Positions 12,435 to 23,996 of a DNA stretch of 64,000 nt are shown in pieces. The notes beneath the pieces are model-generated. The model saw nothing but the letters and a program-made list of their open reading frames with translations. It was not told where the DNA came from and made no database searches. Every line of letters begins with the position of its first letter. Within the stretch, counting starts at the first letter, position 1. This stretch comes from Stromatinia cepivora. Lineage: Eukaryota; Ascomycota; Leotiomycetes; Helotiales; Sclerotiniaceae. The position numbers and the translations under genes were made by a program. The stretch spans positions 2,790,001 through 2,854,000 of the forward strand of contig RCTD01000003.1 in the NCBI GenBank assembly GCA_014898415.1. The letters are read 5' to 3'.

Positions 12435-14596
12435 TTAAGCGTATTCTCATATCGAGCTGAAAAAATCAGATCATTTGTATCCACAGCTAGGCATTTTCTT
12501 ACATTGAAGAAAGAAAAACTGGTTGTATGTAGTCATTTATCGATATCTTACGTGTACTACCAAAAAGAATATCATGTTCTGCTTTCATATCAATCACAGA
12601 ATGGTAGAGTGTGATATACTTTTGGTCGTAGAGACGATAGATGATATGATTGACCAATGAAAACTGTTAAAACTATACCAATGGTTTTTCAAAAATGTTA
12701 ATGATTGGATGATATATTAATAATATCTTATGTGATTCTTTATGTACGATTTATTGATTTAAATCTTTGGTTGTAATTGTGGTCGATTTTTGGAGAGCAG
12801 AAACTTGAAGATTCTTATTCAATCAAATAACTTTTTATAGCTTTATATTCCCATTCTGTCTTTGGTTGTAAAGCTTTCGAAGTATACAACTCAAATCGAT
12901 ATTTCCATCAATCAGGAATGCTGAATAGTAAAGTACCCGGAGTTTAAATAATTGATATGATTGGCTAAAGTACGCTACCGTGACATTCTCCTACTCAGAC
13001 AACATGACTTGTACAGCTGGATAGTTGTTGATTATATAAGCAACAGCAATATTACCGATTATATACCGAATGTTGTTATGGATTATATAATCTCAACTTA
13101 CAATAAGACTATACAAGCTTTGATTCTGATTCTTTCGGAGCCAAAAATACTTATAGATTCGCTGTACTTACTATAATTATTTTTCATACCTCTCAAAACC
13201 TACGATTAACATATGCTGTGTAGTCTATCAGACATTTATAGTGTAAAGCTTTTTCAACTCGATTAAACAAATTTTGAGGCTATTCGGGGTTCACTTTCTT
13301 TTTTCGAAAGGATGATCTGTGCATAAAATTGTGTGCTAAAATATGGAGTAGAAGATATGCCAAGGGCCGTGCGCCGGAACGGTATAATGATACTTTTGGG
13401 TGTACTCTTCAATTATGCTTGATGAAACAAATATTCATTGGTCTGCAACTTATATATAGAATCATCTGTCTCATTCTGGAGCAGGGGTGATTTTAACAGG
13501 TCACATACATATTAATTTAGTGTTACATAGTGTTAGAGGTAGCATATCTACCCCTTGCTTTTTATTCTTTAATCTACATCCTCTTCCAATTAAACTATAT
13601 GTTTATTTCATTCTACAATCATATCAAGACAGATATGCTATGTAATATATTAAATCAAAGATGCTCTATTAGCTAACGAATGCTCATCGGGCCAAATACA
13701 GTGGGGCGGCAATTCAAAGAAATACTATGTTGTGTCAGAAGAGATCTGTTAGTGGTTGTATGCAAAAGAACAACACTTTCTGGATGCGAAGCACCAAAAA
13801 TTAGTACATTTGTAGCAAACCTTCCTTCATATTACAAATACAATGCTCAGTGGTCTTATCAAAACTTTCAGCAAAGGCTTTCATTTGTTCCGGAAATGCC
13901 TTTAGATTATTGTCGCGAAATCCCGGGTTTTCGTGATAAAGTACTGATGTTGTTAGAAACTCAGATTGAGCGTTAAAAAGAAAGAGAAACCAGGGCACTT
14001 TGCTCAATACAGACGATTGTTCTTTAGCGTTCGGAGTTTTATGCACGAGAGGAGGAGAATGGCCCTCGGCACACTGTTCCCGTTCTCCAACTAGAAGAGT
14101 TCACCTGCCAACCGAACCCCTGGACAAATAGACGATCTAATCTAATTAGGTCACCGCTTTGAAATAGTCTAGGGTTCAATAGAATGGAAGGTAATTCTGT
14201 TGATTTTATCGTTTAATGAGGCATGAACGTCCGGCTAGCCGGTCCGAACTGGGTGAGGGCTTGCGTTGACATCGTAAGTTAATTTCGAAGGCGCTCGTAG
14301 CGCAAGTTTTATATTGGTCAGAACGGTAAAGTTAGGCCACCCAACCCACAATCAAATGCAGGTGCTTTCAATCCTGCAAGAATTCTTCAATCAGAGAATA
14401 CTGTATAAACTCAAGTAACTCGTTTTACATTAAACCTCTTTGAATTAAAATTATTTCTTATTTCTTATATCCTGTCATTTCAGACTGGGCTTAAGTAGTC
14501 CCCGCATTGGGTTTCGCGAATCATATATATATCCTACACGAGTCCTTCTCCATCGAACATTATCCATCACAATAATATAAAGGCAATCTTTCTATA
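12435..14596. other. Transition region without a supported gene
   Basis: Normal to slightly AT-rich DNA. A 98-codon ATG frame at 13680-13976 encodes a Cys-containing peptide of unknown family. It is overlapped on the other strand by an 81-codon frame and neither is convincing. No tRNA, transposon end or conserved motif was found. Confidence 0.3.
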
Positions 14597-14805
14597 GCCA
14601 TTCTAATTTTCCATCCTTACTTCAATTATCCATCGCCATTTCGATTTTCCCTCGCCATTTCGATTTTCCCTCACCATTTCGATTTTCCCTCACCATTTCG
14701 ATTTTCCCTCGCCATTTCGATTTTCCCTCGCCATTTCGATTTTCCATCGCCATTTCGATTTTCCCTCACCATTTCGATTTTCCCTCGCCATCTCGACTCC
14801 CCGTC
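14597..14805. repeat. 19-bp minisatellite, 11 copies
   Basis: Tandem array with consensus GCCATTTCGATTTTCCCTC. The first two copies (14597-14634) and the last (14787-14805) are degenerate; the eight between start at 14635 and then every 19 bp. Variation is mainly G/A at the first base and C/A in the tail. It lies just upstream of a second, unrelated minisatellite and about 1 kb upstream of the broken gene at 15796. Confidence 0.95.
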
Positions 14806-14907
14806 ATTCGCCGCCAAAACGCAATATGTGGTGGTGGTAACGTCGTCACTCCGGCGATCGACTCTGATGCGATCTGGATAATAATGGTTTTGTACTTCGG
14901 CATTTAC

Positions 14908-15242
14908 TGTTTAGAACGACCCCTTTTACATTCAGTGTAGCGGTTGTCATTCAGCTTTAGTTGTTTAGAACGACCCCTTATACATTCAATGTAGCGGTTG
15001 TCTTCAGCTTTAGTTGTTTAGAACGACCCCTTATACATTCAATGTAGCGGTTGTCATTCAGCTTTAGTTGTTTAGAACGACCCCTTATACATTCAATGTA
15101 GCGGTTGTCTTTAGCTTTAGTTGTTTAGAACGACCCCTTATACATTCAATGTAGCGGTTGTCATTCAGCTTTAGTTGTTTAGAACGACCCCTTATACATT
15201 CAATGTAGCGGTTGTCATTCAGCTTTAGTTTAGAACGACCCC
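14908..15242. repeat. 53/54-bp minisatellite, six copies plus a partial
   Basis: Copies begin at 14908, 14962, 15015, 15069, 15122 and 15176 with TGTTTAGAACGACCCC, followed by a seventh truncated copy (TTTAGAACGACCCC) ending at about 15242. Periods alternate 54, 53, 54, 53, 54 because of a one-base difference in the GTCATTCAGC/GTCTTCAGC segment. This pattern implies amplification partly as a two-copy higher-order unit. Confidence 0.95.
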
Positions 15243-15795
15243 GGTATGATATGTGATGATGGTTATATCCTTAATAGGACTAGCTATTATTGTCATTATC
15301 AGGACTTTTTTCTGTAACATAGAAGCGCTTGCTACTATAGCTTGTGCGGGAGATGATAGCCTTAGCCTTATGCTTCGCTTGATCCTCATTGCAATGTCTG
15401 GCGTGCCGGGCATGTGAAGAGGTTCCATGATCATATTCACCCATAATACTACACATTTAATAACCTTGAAAGTCCTGATGCTACATTATTCAAGGATAGG
15501 GTGACTTTTATCAATAGTGAATGTGAGCATCCTTGGCCGATTATGCATCTGTTATTAGAATAGCCCTGGTACGATCTGCATAGTGATGTGGTTACGTTCT
15601 TTGACATGTATATTAATATGAATCGCCCACCACTTCACCTAATAACATTTATTAATCAGTCCTCAATCTGGTTTCATTCTAAGCATCAAGGCTGCTTATA
15701 GTCTAGGTCATTAGTAATCCTACGTACTGTGTGAGGACCAGCATTGTTCTTCTCTCGTTAAATTTATCGCTAACTATGGTTGTAGGAATTAGATC
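15243..15795. other. Intergenic, upstream of broken gene
   Basis: About 550 bp between the 54-bp minisatellite and the ATG at 15796. A 71-codon minus-strand frame at 15225-15440 overlaps the repeat edge and has no recognisable content. No clear TATA box was identified. Confidence 0.3.
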
Positions 15796-17376
15796 ATGCC
15801 TTTTCAGGTTGAGAAACTTCAGCTACAAACTCTGCTTCGCGAGAGAGTGTTTGTAACATGGATCAATTCAGCAGGCAAGCCTTTAACGCTTGGTTCTTGC
15901 TCGCATCGTAACAAGTATAATCCTGAATTTATTATGGAAGCAGGTTATGATATAGAAGGATATGTTCATATTCACTTTTCTTTTATAATGACTATAAAGT
16001 TTGGTGGCAAGAATCAACCATTGGAGATGTTGTTGGTTGTTCCGCCAAACGCTAACTTCGCAAACGCTCCTATACCTCTTACAAAATTGAACGCCGACGA
16101 TCTATCACTCCTCGATGGCTCACCTTTTCCCAACGCCTCTGCACTTCACGAAGCCGGCATAAGCGAATCAGGACATGTCATTCTCGTACCATTCAATCTC
16201 ACTACAAAAGGATTCGTCATTATAAATAAGACTTCTCCGATCATTAGGCCCTACAGCGGCAGCACAAACCAATTGATTCGTAACCTCGAATCTCTATCTA
16301 ACACGTCTATCTTCAACGTATGCATCAAACCGAGTGATTATGCACGGGAGGGTTTGAAAGAACTTTGCAAGCGTTTAAGCAACACTAGTGCTGCCACATA
16401 CAAAACTGATATGAAGGAAATGTACCTTCAACAAGGGTCTATGTTGACGGAATGGGGTAAAGTTAAATATCATGATCAACAAGACGTACAACCGCCACCA
16501 TATACCGATAATCCTGCTCGACCAGTATCGAAAGTGCAGGTTCCTCGGTCACCACCGATCACACTCGAAATGGAAACGCTACCACACAACACTGTCGAAA
16601 TGGTAATTGCAGAGACACCGAATCAAACTCCAGTTAATTCGGACCCTGCACCGGTATTGCATGGCATTATCTCTTCTAGCGCTGGAGAGCCGTCGAGCAA
16701 CGGAGTGGACTTGAGGGATGTCGAGGGGAACTCGAGATGCATCGACATGGCCCTTGACGTGGGCTCGGATGAAGCACTTCTCGCCAACTTGAATTCCCGA
16801 GAACCAAATCAGCAACTCAAAGATGACTTGGCAGTTTCAAAGATGCTTGAATCGAAATCCGCGGATTGGATAACCGAAGCAATAATGATAAACCCAGATG
16901 TTAACGATTACAAACGTTTAATAACTAAGTTATCAATTCTTGGGGATTGTGTTCGTATATCCAATATTCGAATATTTGATGCTACTATACCTTAATGTTC
17001 TGCCATATTGCTCTACGATCTGTTTGATTTCAATGATACTATTGGGTTATGGGAGGAGAGAAATCGATGGTTTATTTCAGATATTGCTAAACTGATTAAA
17101 TAGGTTAATACATTTCATTATGGTGCTGAGATCAATTCGTTGTTGATAAATAATTTCGTAAAGTTAGGTAGCGTTGTTCACAATTTCGTTTTGCATTTTG
17201 GAAATAATAAAGCCAAGTATATCCGTCACAAAAGTATTTGTGTTGTTCGGGTATGGACTGAATTTGGCAAGTCGAAAAGAAACATTAGTGGAGATACCAG
17301 CGGGCCAGTTTCTCGAAAACGGGATGACTTGGAAACTGACAGCAATATGTCTAAGCGAGCAAGAAATATCGTGTGA
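15796..17376 (+). pseudogene. Hypothetical protein gene broken by two in-frame stops
   Basis: An ATG at 15796 opens a 399-codon frame ending at TAA (16993-16995). The same frame continues with coding-like sequence (CSAILLYDLFDFNDT, GLWEERNRWFISDIAKLIK) to TAG at 17101-17103, then VNTFHYGAEINSLLIN through to TGA at 17374-17376, 526 codons in all. The two internal stops are explained by CAA-to-TAA and CAG-to-TAG, changes typical of RIP. The product is soluble-looking. A central Pro/Ser/Thr-rich linker (about residues 230-300) separates two halves, and the C-terminal piece ends with a basic SRKRDDLE...SKRARN stretch that could be a nuclear signal. I do not recognise the family. Alternatives: the 399-residue protein is the real product, or introns remove the stops; no good splice pair was found for the second stop. 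Confidence 0.55.
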
Positions 17377-17970
17377 ATGGCAATTCTGTGTCTTTACTCT
17401 CCCACCTCCTTACTCTTGTATACTTTCAATGCGACTTACTCTTTTTTTTTTGGAATTTTGTGTTTCCTTTCTCGCCTTCCATCAAATCAAACATATTGTT
17501 CTTACGTCTAGGCATCTATAGCTCGCCTATTATTGTCGTAAATTTACCAAGTTGTTGTACAAACTTCTCGTTAATCTATAGTATTACGGTTTTTGGATTA
17601 TAACCATAAAATAATAAAATTGATATGCTAGTTTGATATATTGATCTAATATTTCTATATCGTCGTTGTATTCTTCTACTTCCGTATTACGAAGGTAACA
17701 GTTGAGCTTGGACCCTGTGCAAAAGCAATCAGATTTCATCGATTTAGTATGCGATTTCGGTCACCTTAGGATCGTATGCGCACGCACCATCAGAAAGCAC
17801 GTGATGAAGCATATAGGAGCGGAGGCTCCTTCAGGCTTTTAAGAACTCTCAGAAGTATAGGCTTCTTTATACTCCTTTAATAAAGATCTATATAAACAGA
17901 ATAATATTTCTGTTGGAATTATGGTTACTTGGTATGGGTCACGGGATCCCATGCTGACCATCCTGACCAT
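17377..17970. other. Intergenic, no supported gene
   Basis: Overlapping short frames at 17174-17603 are shadows or chance. The segment holds AGCACGTGATGAAGC near 17796 and a small inverted motif around AGGAGCGGAGGCTCCT (17816-17831). Nothing else was recognised. Confidence 0.3.
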
Positions 17971-18015
17971 GGTAAGGATGGTAAGGATGGTAAGGATGGT
18001 AAGGATGGTAAGGAT
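17971..18015. repeat. 9-bp repeat GGTAAGGAT x5
   Basis: Five perfect copies, which read as Gly-Lys-Asp in one frame of a 60-codon ORF (17929-18111) that is probably not a gene. The same unit occurs twice at 59383-59400, next to the other AT-rich block, there also beside CACGTG. Confidence 0.9.
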
Positions 18016-19041
18016 GAGCTAAACCTAATTAGTTCATTGGATCACGTGATGAGGCACGGATCCAACGACCGTCTTACAGTACTAGTCAACTTATATTACC
18101 CCACAACCTAATTTCAGTTTTTTTATATATTCAATATCTACCTTTCAATTTAATTATAAAATCAATCATTAATTATTATAATCTAAAATTTGAATATATT
18201 GAAGTTCTATATTTATATTATTCCCTAAAAAAAATTCAAATCCTTATCGCTTCATAATTAATCAATATTTTGTATACCAGTTTCCTACCGCGATATAGAC
18301 TTCAATTCTATCAGGCATACTCGCTTCTAATTTATCGAATAATTCTTGATCTAATATATCCCAAATTGTTTATAAACAACTCTTTAACCTTTATTTAGTA
18401 TATTCCGATTCGTTTTTATCGATTACAATATCAGGAAATATCTTATATAACCTTATTTTTAAAACCTATTAAATATATTCAATAGGATTAAAATCAGGAG
18501 AATAAAAAGGTCAATCCTTTAATATTGGGATCCCTTTCTTTTGAAATCAATCCCATATTTTATGGGTATAATGAATAAAAGCATTATCCTATATAAATTC
18601 ATACCCTGAATCCAATCTTTCAAAAGCAAGGCCTATTTCAATATCAAGGATTTCGAAATATAAATTAGCATTATACCTATATTTCTTATTTTCAAAATCT
18701 TTATTTATTATATATAGATTGCTTCTTTCAAGATCCCAAAAGCCTTCCCAAACCATAACCTTTATATTCTTATTTGTATTATATATTTGAACCATTCTAG
18801 GTTCCCATTTTTGAACGAAAGTGTGGAAGTATTATTCTCCTTTTTTATTCTGCCCCCGTTTTATAGAGCATTCGTTGCTCTATATAATTAATCCCTATTC
18901 CTTCATTATCAACCCCCTATGTGTTAGGTATTATGCAAACCATTTGAGTGTATGTGCCTGGGTAAGTTCCGGTCGCTTTTTATATTTCCAATTGATGATT
19001 TCATAAGCCTTTAAAATCTTTTTAATAATAAAAGTATTATA

Positions 19042-20715
19042 TGTGACGAACCCAACGAGCGTTTAGAGATCAACCTTAGAATTAAAAGCTACAGAGCTAA
19101 AGAGAGTGTGCTACGAAGCTATATATATGATCGGCTCGGAGCTTAGTATTGTACTAGCCCGATCGGACGCGATCACATATATCTCGTAACATTACCCTCC
19201 CCTTCTAAAGAATTCGCTTCGAATTCATTTTAAACGAATAATTTAAATACAAAATGATCATTAATCTTCTTTTGATAAAAATTCTTAATACACGGATTGC
19301 ATCACAATTAACAAATATGCATCCACTGTACTATATACCTCCTCCAAACGATCTTCAAAATATCGGTTATTGATCATCTCTCCTAAATCCTCATCATCAT
19401 CGCTTTCGAGCTTAATAATCAATATAATAGCCAGAACAGGCTTTTATCGATCTCGGACTCCTTAATGCGGGTTTAACGGACAGACTTGTACCCAATAAGA
19501 GTTACTTTTATATTATATACATTTATTTTGCTTGTACAAAAGAGTTCTTTCAAAAGGGGAAAATTTGGACACTCGTACACAGAATAGAATCAAAATATGA
19601 TCAAGCTTATCCAATTGAATATCAAAAGGGCTAAGAACACTAATGATATTAAGGTTACTAATGTTCATTGGGTTGTGGTTTCGAGAGTGGGATGGATTCT
19701 GTAATATATATGGGGCTTTAGATTCATTAGAATAAGATGATGCAGGAAATCCATTCATTATGCGAGCAGTTAATTGTTGTATGACCTGAACAAAATCGAG
19801 GTAGAAACAGAGAAAAGAAAGTTATTGAGAAAGATGATTTTTAAAAGTAATATTGAATTTATTGCGAAAAATTGAGATTTTATTCGAATCAAACCAATTC
19901 TGATCTTTAGCTTTGTAAAGGGTCCTTTCAAATTTTGCAATATAGATATATAAAGAATCGATTCCTTATTTGAAAATGAATAACTTGTCTTCGGTTTCTT
20001 GAACTTTATTCGGATTATTATAAATATATATAAGTTGATCTAGGATCATTGTATGATCTAAAGGAACGTTTTGATTAAGAGAAGAAAGCTAAAGTAATAC
20101 CATAATTTGTATATAAGATTCGAAATTGAAATAAATATAGTAAAATTGAACTATAGAGTTACCGATCATAATGCCATCTACTTGTAGTTTCGTTCGAATC
20201 GAAGGAAGCCAGGTATCGAACTTTTGAGAATTATCATTGAATTTTTCAGGATCAGGGAAAGAGGGTTTCGGACGAAAAGGAATATAAACAACAAGAGTAC
20301 ATTTGAGAATCAGGGAATGTAGAAATGAGATTTTATTTCGCTGACAAATCACTTCACCACGAAGCTTTACAATCATAAGGTTTATCGAATCATAATCCAT
20401 AGCTTAGAAATTAAGGGTAAGAAAAAGACAATACCTTCGAATAATATCAAGAAGATCCATATACAAGCGAAAGAGCATAAACGTATACCTAAACAGGAGT
20501 AAGCAAAGTATACATAAGCATATACAAATGTTATTCCATTTCTTATCTGGAAGAGCTTTTAATAATATAACAAATCCAACAAGCATTTAAAGATCAATCT
20601 TAAAATTAAAAGCTATAAAACTAAAGAAAGTGTACTACAAAGCTATATATATGATCGGCTCGGAGCTTAGTACCGTACTAGCCCGATCGGACGCGATCAC
20701 GTGTATCTCGTGACA
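19042..20715 (-). mobile_element. Gag-only LTR retrotransposon, copy A
   Basis: A complete short LTR element: 150-bp LTRs at 19042-19191 and 20566-20715 in minus orientation (TGT...ACA ends, one end decayed by G-to-A). A purine tract AGAAGGGGAGGG lies immediately before the 3' LTR (minus strand, about 19192-19206), and the exact 5-bp duplication TTATA occurs at 19037-19041 and 20716-20720. The 1,374-bp interior has room for only one ORF, a Gag; no protease, integrase or reverse transcriptase fits. It sits inside the transposase of the Tc1-like element. Such elements must borrow reverse transcriptase from a full-length relative. Confidence 0.9.
19261..20400 (-). pseudogene. Gag-like ORF of LTR element copy A
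   Basis: The frame starts at an intact ATG (20398-20400, MDYDSINLMIVKLRGEV) and runs 380 codons to TAA at 19261-19263, in the same position as in the two other copies. Recognisable Gag features are RPKPSFPDPEKFND, then FDTWLPSIRTKLQVDG, then FYYIYFNFES, and a later ILDQLIYIYNNPNKV segment. Internal stops at several places (for example 20089) break it; open pieces are 20089-20400 and 19513-19758. The C-terminal part is acidic. No zinc knuckle was seen. It would have packaged element RNA. Confidence 0.75.
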
Positions 20716-20720
20716 TTATA

Positions 20721-21703
20721 TTTAAGGTTTACAATTGTTTTTGTTTATATATAGATTGATTTTGGATATAATCGAATGTATCGAATTAGTATATGTTTTT
20801 CTCTTTTTGTATAAAATCTAGTTCAAAGAATACAAGATAGATTCATTTCTTCATTGTATAATATATCTTGCTGTAGAGTATAGCGAACGGTTTATGCTTT
20901 GAGATTGAGGTCAATTGTGATACGATAAGGATTAGAACCATTGAAAGCTTTGCTAATAATTTTGCTATATAAATATGGAGTAAGATACTTAAAAGTTAGT
21001 TCCCTTTCAATATTCAAGGTTTTGGGAGTATATTGTAATGCTATTGATGAATAAATAATAAAGAAAGTTGAAATTCAATTCGCGAAATTTATGCGTTTTT
21101 AAGGTTTTGGGGTAATATAAGTGCACGGTTACTGTAGATATACGGTATGATCCAAAATCCAACAGAATGTAGAATAATTGTATTAGATTGGATACTATTT
21201 GTATATAAACTTGAATAATATCCTTAATATATAAAGTTGTTTGTACAAGATCACGGCAGCTACGGAAATACGCCTAGGAATCGTCCAATCATTAGAAGAT
21301 AGCTATTTTTGTACATAGATATTAGTCACCTTTTGAGCCAAGAACAGGCCATTTAATTTTCCCTTACGAGGAGGAATTTCCAGACTACCAAAACATCCGA
21401 TCTGGTAACTTCAAAGCTTCCTTACCAGAAGGAATCGCTCGAAACAAAAAGGCGTGGAAAGCTACGGTTTAAAAGCTCCTTTTGTTCACTTTACTTTCCC
21501 TTCTGATTTCTTTGCGATTCTATTTTCCGAGGAAGTAAAATTGCTGATTAATCATTACCCCGCACATAATTAATACAGGTTTCATACGGAAATCCAAACT
21601 GCATTTCTTTACCTTCTTGATAAGCTTTCCATTCTCTCTTCTATCGATTTAAAATAAGAATCTCTAAAAAACAACAAACTCCTCTCAAATCATCTCATTC
21701 GCA
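20721..21703. other. Right end of Tc1-like element and intergenic region
   Basis: 20721-21134 is the degraded N-terminal transposase side and right inverted repeat of the Tc1-like transposon. From 21137 to 21703 base composition becomes normal and no gene is seen; this is the probable upstream region of the broken gene at 21704. A/C-rich sequence precedes its ATG. Confidence 0.5.
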
Positions 21704-22270
21704 ATGGTTCAATGCCTCAATCTCGACGAAACAACGCCTGATCGTGCCACCGATGTCGAGCTAGCTCGCATGTTGAATGAACTGTACTGGGCAATTGATC
21801 GAAGAAATCCTGTGTTTCTTGCAGCAAACAAAACAAACTTTTATTCTCTTGTATCTTTCGTTCATCTTAATTCCATTGTATATTTGGAAGGAATGAATTC
21901 TGGGAATATTAATTACTTTAAAATCCAAATCTCACACAACCTCAATCATTTTCAACACCAATGTGCACAAGAAGCTTTGCAATATCTATGCAATACATTT
22001 TACAAGGGTCAAGAAATCAAAAGAAACGGTGAAGTGGTTAGAATTAATTTCGCACCCTACCACCCTGTACAGTCTTTGAACATTCGAAACGATTTGCTAG
22101 GTTTGGGTTTTGCAGGTGAAGCTGTTTCGGAAATTCGATGACCCTTCGAAAGAGCAAAACTCTACTGCGAAGTAACGGATCAATATAGAAATGTTCTTTA
22201 GGGAATGGTTCCTGTTCGATCTACACCTCCAACAAGACGACAATATTTCACTGGATGGAATGTTATATAA
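21704..22270 (+). pseudogene. Small hypothetical protein gene with two in-frame stops
   Basis: The ATG in good context (CGCAATGG) opens a 145-codon frame, MVQCLNLDETTPDRATDVEL..., ending at TGA (22139-22141). The frame continues PFERAKLYCEVTDQYRNVL to TAG (22199-22201) and then GMVPVRSTPPTRRQYFTGWN to TAA at 22268-22270, 188 codons in all. Both internal stops fit C-to-T changes (CGA-to-TGA, CAG-to-TAG). The product looks like a small globular cytosolic protein; no family recognised. Alternatively the 145-residue form is functional and the tail is untranslated. It lies between two AT-rich blocks. Confidence 0.55.
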
Positions 22271-23996
22271 AGGCTGGGAGAGGAGTAGGAAGGTAAAAGT
22301 TTGTAGTTTTTAGGAATACCCTTTTATTTATATTTTTCTTTAGAATAGATTTCATAAACGCATTGGCGCAATTTTAAGGTTTATTATTAGCTCTATACCC
22401 GGAGGAGAAATGGTTGTTACCTTTAGTTTATATTTTCTGGGTTTCTCTCTGTTTTGTTATAACACGCAGGCACATCTTGTGTTACTCAACAGAACTCTCG
22501 CATCGATTATTTGACTACCATTAAGACTTTATTGATCCTGTCACTATAGTATTTTCGATCTACAATTATAAGGTGCAGAGGAGATGTTGGGCGGCACTAC
22601 AGGGGAAGAATACCACGCTCGAGGATGTTATCGAAAAGGGCTTTTGATTTTGATATAGTTTTTTTGTAAAAAACGTTGTTGTTATTATAGGGCGATTGCG
22701 TGTTTATTGAAAGAATTTCGGGTTATCTAGGATACCTTCAGATCTACTATATTTTTATCCCAAATAGAATTAAAGAGGATATATATTCTATGGGAATCGA
22801 AAGAGTATGAGATAATAGTCAAGATAAAGAAATAGGGTTATTCCTGGGAGGAGATTTATAATACCCTTTTGTATAAGATTCAAGCAGTGATCCAGGTACA
22901 ATATTCTGCAAAACTCAAAAATTATTACAACATCTTTATGTTACCGCTCTTCAATTGGTTTCTGTTCCAGCCGGGGGCGGGGAGGGGGGGGCGTGGTGTC
23001 TGAATTGCATGACATTAATAAGTTCGATGCCAGCCTCTTGTTACGAGGGTTGCCGTCTTGATCACATGGAAGTGTTCTAGACTCTCGAGGTGGTTTCTAA
23101 CTAGACGTTAAGCAGGGACTTAATTAAATAACAGTAGTAGTAGAATATACAAAATGATTGATCTTGAGCACAAAGCTCTACAGTAAATAAATCTATCCTG
23201 ATTATCTAGACCATCGTGCTTCCTTAGATTTTTCCTGCTCAATGTTTACCTGACTGATCCTTACCGGTTTAATGTATTTTCCAACGAAGCCAACTGATTT
23301 ATCTTCATATGACCAATGATCAGGTGTTGCACGAAACCAATGCTAGGTGCGATAACATCGAAGTACTAAAGGCGATCATTTTCCAGCAGAACTGAAATGA
23401 GTAGGAATCGAATATTTAAACTTTCAATATATTATAATAGAACTTCGTTTCATAGCGCACTATTCTTTCTATCAATTTGCAAATATTAAAATTCAAAAAC
23501 ATCAATTGAAATATCTAAACAAAATACCGACCAAAAAAAAACAATAATTAAGGATTGATGATCCAAAAAATGCTATATATACCAGAATGATAATATTAAG
23601 AAGAAGAAAAAGATAGCTTAATCCTCCCTTATTTAATTCGATCCCAAATACCATAATTAAGACTTATTAAAGCTTAACTACAAAACAACTTTCACAATAT
23701 CATAAACGAACCACAATATATATTCGATACATTATAATATTTCCTCTTCGTCGCTGTAATATTTGCTTCCTTTAGTCTCTTTTCTACTCCAAAAATCGCC
23801 TAAATAAAGATTTCCAAACCAAAACAATCTCTGAAGAGTATAGTCTTTTATGAAAGAGCTTATCATTAACCATGAAAATTATATATTATTGATTTTATTA
23901 ATTGTATTATATTGATATAATTTTAATAATTTATTAATCATAAATACTAAATCCTCCGAAGGAAATATTAATACCAAAATATTAATTGCTTATTTA
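22271..23996. other. Intergenic, grading into AT-rich DNA
   Basis: No gene supported. A run of G tracts lies at 22973-22993 (listed separately). From about 23.4 kb the sequence becomes AT-rich, leading into the tandem LTR element. Confidence 0.4.
22973..22993 (+). other. G-tract cluster, possible G-quadruplex
   Basis: Runs of 5, 4 and 8 G separated by single bases, preceded by CC, in otherwise AT-leaning intergenic DNA. The pattern satisfies a G-quadruplex motif if the 8-G run is split. No gene start is nearby, so a regulatory role is speculative. Confidence 0.5.

Larger units (their letters stand above)
18075..21136 (-). mobile_element. Tc1/mariner-type DNA transposon, RIP-degraded, interrupted
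   Basis: Imperfect ~34-bp terminal inverted repeats flanked by TA: left from 18077 (CAGTACTAGTCAACTTATAT...), right ending at 21134 (...ATATAAGTGCACGGTTACTG). They share CACTTATATTACCCCA..ACCT on the inward side. The minus-strand transposase remnant carries DDE_3/Tc1 hallmarks: ILKAYEIINWKYKKRPELT, then DECSIKRG (first Asp), IKVMVWEGFW, then .DNAFIHYTHK (second Asp) and FYSPDFNPIEYI (Glu), with the C-terminal tail at about 18270-18420. Many stops are TAG/TAA for Trp/Gln. Removing the nested LTR element and one target copy leaves about 1.38 kb, a normal Tc1 size. The long frame at 18589-18795 is its largest open fragment. Confidence 0.85.

Noticed and set aside
14597..15242. CRISPR array
   Set aside because: Units are head-to-tail without variable spacers, and the DNA is eukaryotic; these are minisatellites.
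15796..17376. Introns removing both internal stops
   Set aside because: A GTATAT...TTTCAG pair could remove the first stop, but no matching pair removes the TAG at 17101, and the sequence around both stops reads as protein in the same frame.
17929..18111. 60-codon ORF with Gly-Lys-Asp repeats as a collagen-like or antigenic peptide
   Set aside because: The repeat is a 9-bp DNA repeat in a short frame without context; the same unit occurs non-coding at 59383.
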